Notes under the pieces: generated by a model
What the model saw: the letters and a program-made list of their open reading frames with translations, nothing else
Databases searched by the model: none
Told to the model about the DNA's origin: nothing
Origin: Pseudomonas sp. R5(2019)
GTDB lineage: Bacteria > Pseudomonadota > Gammaproteobacteria > Pseudomonadales > Pseudomonadaceae
Reading direction: 5' to 3'
Length of the DNA: 64,000 nt
Assembly: GCF_009905435.1 (NCBI RefSeq)
Contig: NZ_JAAAMT010000008.1
Coordinates: forward strand, 62,001 to 126,000
In this document: positions 62,015-64,000 of the stretch, one piece after another
Layout: every line of letters begins with the position of its first letter
How positions within the stretch are numbered: position 1 is the first letter of the stretch
Position numbers and translations under genes: made by a program

Positions 62015-62449
62015 GTGCCGCATGCTCGCGTCTTTTTGACGAATCGCTTTATGCAGCTGCCGACGTGGCATGATCTCTACATCGACTTCTACAACTTCAA
62101 GGTATGCGGCGACCATCCCGTCTATTGGGGGCGCGACGCCACCCTATGGCAAAGGCCATTCGGCAAAGTTCAACTGACGGACAGCCCAGTCATCCTGGCA
62201 CGCTGGAGTGAGATCGCCGATCCGTTCTACCGTACCGTCAAGGAGTGGGAGGCAGCGCATGACAGTTGGCTGCTCTACGTCTATGACAACGTCGAAAACC
62301 GCTACCTCCTGTTATCGGTGTTCGGCCCTAACGCTCACAAGCACCCAAAATTCCAAGCCTACGTACTGGACTTGAGAGTCGAGACGGTCGACCCTTGGCT
62401 GCGAGGCGAGATTGAATGCTTCGAGCCGCCAGAAGACTACGAGCCTTGA
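62015..62449 (+). CDS. YafO-like type II toxin (mRNA interferase family)
   Basis: A 144-residue protein starting at a GTG. ARVFLTNRF, LYIDFYNFKVCGDHPVYWGRDATL, SWLLYVYDN and LLLSVFGPNAHKHPKF follow, in order, the YafO toxin pattern (start, D-F-x-Y/F-K, GRDA, and the late P-x-x-H-K). E. coli YafO is a ribosome-dependent mRNA interferase of 132 residues. It is paired with the small gene just upstream. The similarity is by eye and moderate. Confidence 0.6.
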   Translation: MPHARVFLTNRFMQLPTWHDLYIDFYNFKVCGDHPVYWGRDATLWQRPFGKVQLTDSPVILARWSEIADPFYRTVKEWEAAHDSWLLYVYDNVENRYLLLSVFGPNAHKHPKFQAYVLDLRVETVDPWLRGEIECFEPPEDYEP

Positions 62450-62762
62450 GCCGGTAACACGCCGTCATCACTGCAGACGCTCCAATTGCTTGCCGAGCTC
62501 GCCAACCACACCGCAAATCGCTTGCAGGGGAAACGGGTGGTGGTGAATATCTGCGACCGCTCAAGCGCTCAGCCCATTGATTCGAGCTGCTCATATAACC
62601 GTCGGGGAAGCGCTACACCTTCAGGGCCGGCATGCTGTTTGAAGGTTTTTTCCAGATGTGGGCCGACGCCGTGTTCACGGTGATTGCCCATCCGCCGGAC
62701 GCTGTTGCGCACCAACAAGGAGTTGTTCAGTGCCTGTCTGGCCGAATGTTTAAGGAAGCGTT
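62450..62762 (+). other. Intergenic remnant sequence before the ABC-F gene
   Basis: Stretches translate plausibly but discontinuously: LLAELANHTANRLQGKRVVV near 62490-62550 and, in another frame, GKRYTFRAGMLFEGFFQMW from about 62610. The second continues to a stop at 62766, giving a possible 44-residue frame from the ATG at 62632 that overlaps the ABC-F start by four bases. I cannot assign it; it looks like the tail of a decayed gene. Confidence 0.4.
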
Positions 62763-64000
62763 ATGACCCAACGGTTACTTCAGCTTGATCAAGTGTCGTT
62801 CAACCTGCCCGACGGGCGCGTTCTGTTCGATGACTTGAACCACACCTTCAGAGCAGGGACTACCGGCATCGTGGGTGCCAATGGCTGTGGCAAGTCCTTG
62901 CTTGGCCGGCTTCTGACGGCGGAACAGTTGCCCACCAGCGGCATCGTCCGGCGTGAAGGGCGGGTTTACGCCGTGGCACAGTTACTGGAACCCGAGCGCT
63001 ATCCCACTGTTGGCGCGCTGGCCGGTGTCGACCATATTCTGGCGGCGCTGGATCGCATAGCTCAGGGCAGCATCGACGATTACGACCATTCGCTGGCGGT
63101 CGATCAATGGGATTGTGCCACTCGCCTTGAGGCGGAGCTGGAGCAGATCGGTCTGGGCCATTTGAATGTCGACGCTCGCACCGACGCCCTCAGTGGTGGC
63201 GAACGGCAACGGGTGGCGCTGCTGGGGGCGTGGCTATCCAGGGCCGACTGGCTCATTCTGGATGAACCCAGCAACCATCTGGATATTGATCAGCAACACA
63301 AGCTCGCGCAGCAGATCGATCGCTGGCCCAACGGTCTGGTGTTGATCAGCCACGACCGGGGCCTTTTGGAACACATGAGCGAAATCGTCGAGTTTTCGCC
63401 ATTGGGGCTGGCGGTCTATGGCGGCAATTACAGTCAGTATGTGGCGGCGCGAGAGCAAGAACAGCAGTCGTTCCAGTCGGCGTTGCAAGGTGAGCGGGCA
63501 AAGGCCAAGCGCGAGCAACGCGAGATGGTCGTGCAGATGGAGCGTCAGCAACGGCGTAATGCGCGCGGCGATCGTCAGGCCCGCGACGGCAATCAGACCA
63601 GACTGATCACCAATGCACAGAAAGAGCGCAGTGAAAACAGTCAGGGAAAATTGCGCCTCAATCAACAGTTGGCCCGGGAGCAGCAACAACAACGTATCGC
63701 CGAGGCCCGTGCACGGTGTGCGCCGGACATTCAGCGCATGATGCTGTCCCCGGAAAGCATGGTACCCAATGGCAAGCTGATATTGCAGCTCAACGACGTC
63801 GTTCTTCCGTTCGGGTACACAGTGCCTGTCAATCTGACGCTGACGGGGCCTATGCGCATGGCAATCCTGGGCGCTAACGGCAGCGGGAAGTCGACCCTGT
63901 TGCAGGTGATCGCGGGTCAACTGCCGGTGCGCGAAGGCGAGCTCATACGCAGTTGCCATGTTGGCTGGCTGGATCAACATGCCGGATTACAGTATCCCGA
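62763..64000 (+). CDS. ABC-F family ATPase (cut by the window end)
   Basis: At least 412 residues, running off the window. The first ATPase domain has Walker A GANGCGKSLLG, signature LSGGERQRVALL, Walker B WLILDEPSNHLD and LISHDRGLLE; a charged linker rich in Gln, Arg and Glu (about residues 225-310) follows; a second Walker A GANGSGKSTLL begins the second domain. Two ATPase domains without membrane helices define ABC-F proteins, which act on the ribosome as translation or antibiotic-protection factors (Uup, YheS, Lsa types). The C-terminal part is not visible. Confidence 0.93.
   Translation, partial: MTQRLLQLDQVSFNLPDGRVLFDDLNHTFRAGTTGIVGANGCGKSLLGRLLTAEQLPTSGIVRREGRVYAVAQLLEPERYPTVGALAGVDHILAALDRIAQGSIDDYDHSLAVDQWDCATRLEAELEQIGLGHLNVDARTDALSGGERQRVALLGAWLSRADWLILDEPSNHLDIDQQHKLAQQIDRWPNGLVLISHDRGLLEHMSEIVEFSPLGLAVYGGNYSQYVAAREQEQQSFQSALQGERAKAKREQREMVVQMERQQRRNARGDRQARDGNQTRLITNAQKERSENSQGKLRLNQQLAREQQQQRIAEARARCAPDIQRMMLSPESMVPNGKLILQLNDVVLPFGYTVPVNLTLTGPMRMAILGANGSGKSTLLQVIAGQLPVREGELIRSCHVGWLDQHAGLQYP

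Overview
The window reads as a chromosomal segment of a Pseudomonas species outside P. aeruginosa. The evidence is a high-GC coding style, an alginate operon starting with algD, OprD-family porins, many Pseudomonas-type REP palindromes and short dispersed repeats. No rRNA, tRNA, CRISPR array or complete insertion sequence was seen.

Layout. (1) 13-9016: a LysR regulator diverges from a beta-oxidation operon (acyl-CoA dehydrogenase, type III CoA-transferase, PaaF-like hydratase, PaaH-like dehydrogenase, PaaJ/PcaF-like thiolase) that ends in a porin. It looks like a route for an adipate-like dicarboxylic acid to acetyl-CoA and succinyl-CoA. (2) 9105-19158: a TetR regulator diverges from a Rieske oxygenase operon (oxygenase, helical small protein, two cupins, ferredoxin reductase, SnoaL-like protein, Rieske ferredoxin), followed by an asparaginase-fold hydrolase lacking the family Asp, a second porin, a maleate-isomerase/racemase-type enzyme and an AAHS transporter. 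I infer a catabolic pathway for a nitrogen-containing aromatic compound. (3) 19506-20959: rnz, a nested REP palindrome and a 24-residue membrane peptide. (4) 21389-28050: an accessory locus with a broken DUF2235 start, an alpha/beta-hydrolase-metacaspase fusion, a three-domain peptidoglycan hydrolase and a long protein interrupted by two compensating poly-C differences. This is my leading candidate for an undescribed conflict or cell-lysis system.

(5) 28887-41562: the alginate operon algD-alg8-alg44-algK-algE-algG-algX-algL-algA. The O-acetylation genes algI, algJ and algF, normally between algL and algA, are absent, and the AlgX D-x-H motif looks altered. (6) 42934-61397: a large catabolic regulon: MmgE/PrpD protein, SDR, PxpB/PxpC/PxpA, biotin carrier, biotin carboxylase, a second carrier-like protein without a biotin site, aminotransferase, PAS-AraC regulator, a branched-chain-type ABC transporter, FAD oxidoreductase, a two-subunit thiamine-diphosphate decarboxylase, a quinone-reductase-like flavoprotein and a VOC protein. 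Four of its promoters carry the same two-part operator, so it is probably one AraC-controlled pathway; the substrate is unknown. (7) 61415-64000: a small membrane protein, a YafO-like toxin-antitoxin pair, unassigned remnant sequence, and an ABC-F ATPase cut by the window end.

Assignments rest on reading translations, motifs and gene order. No database search was possible.
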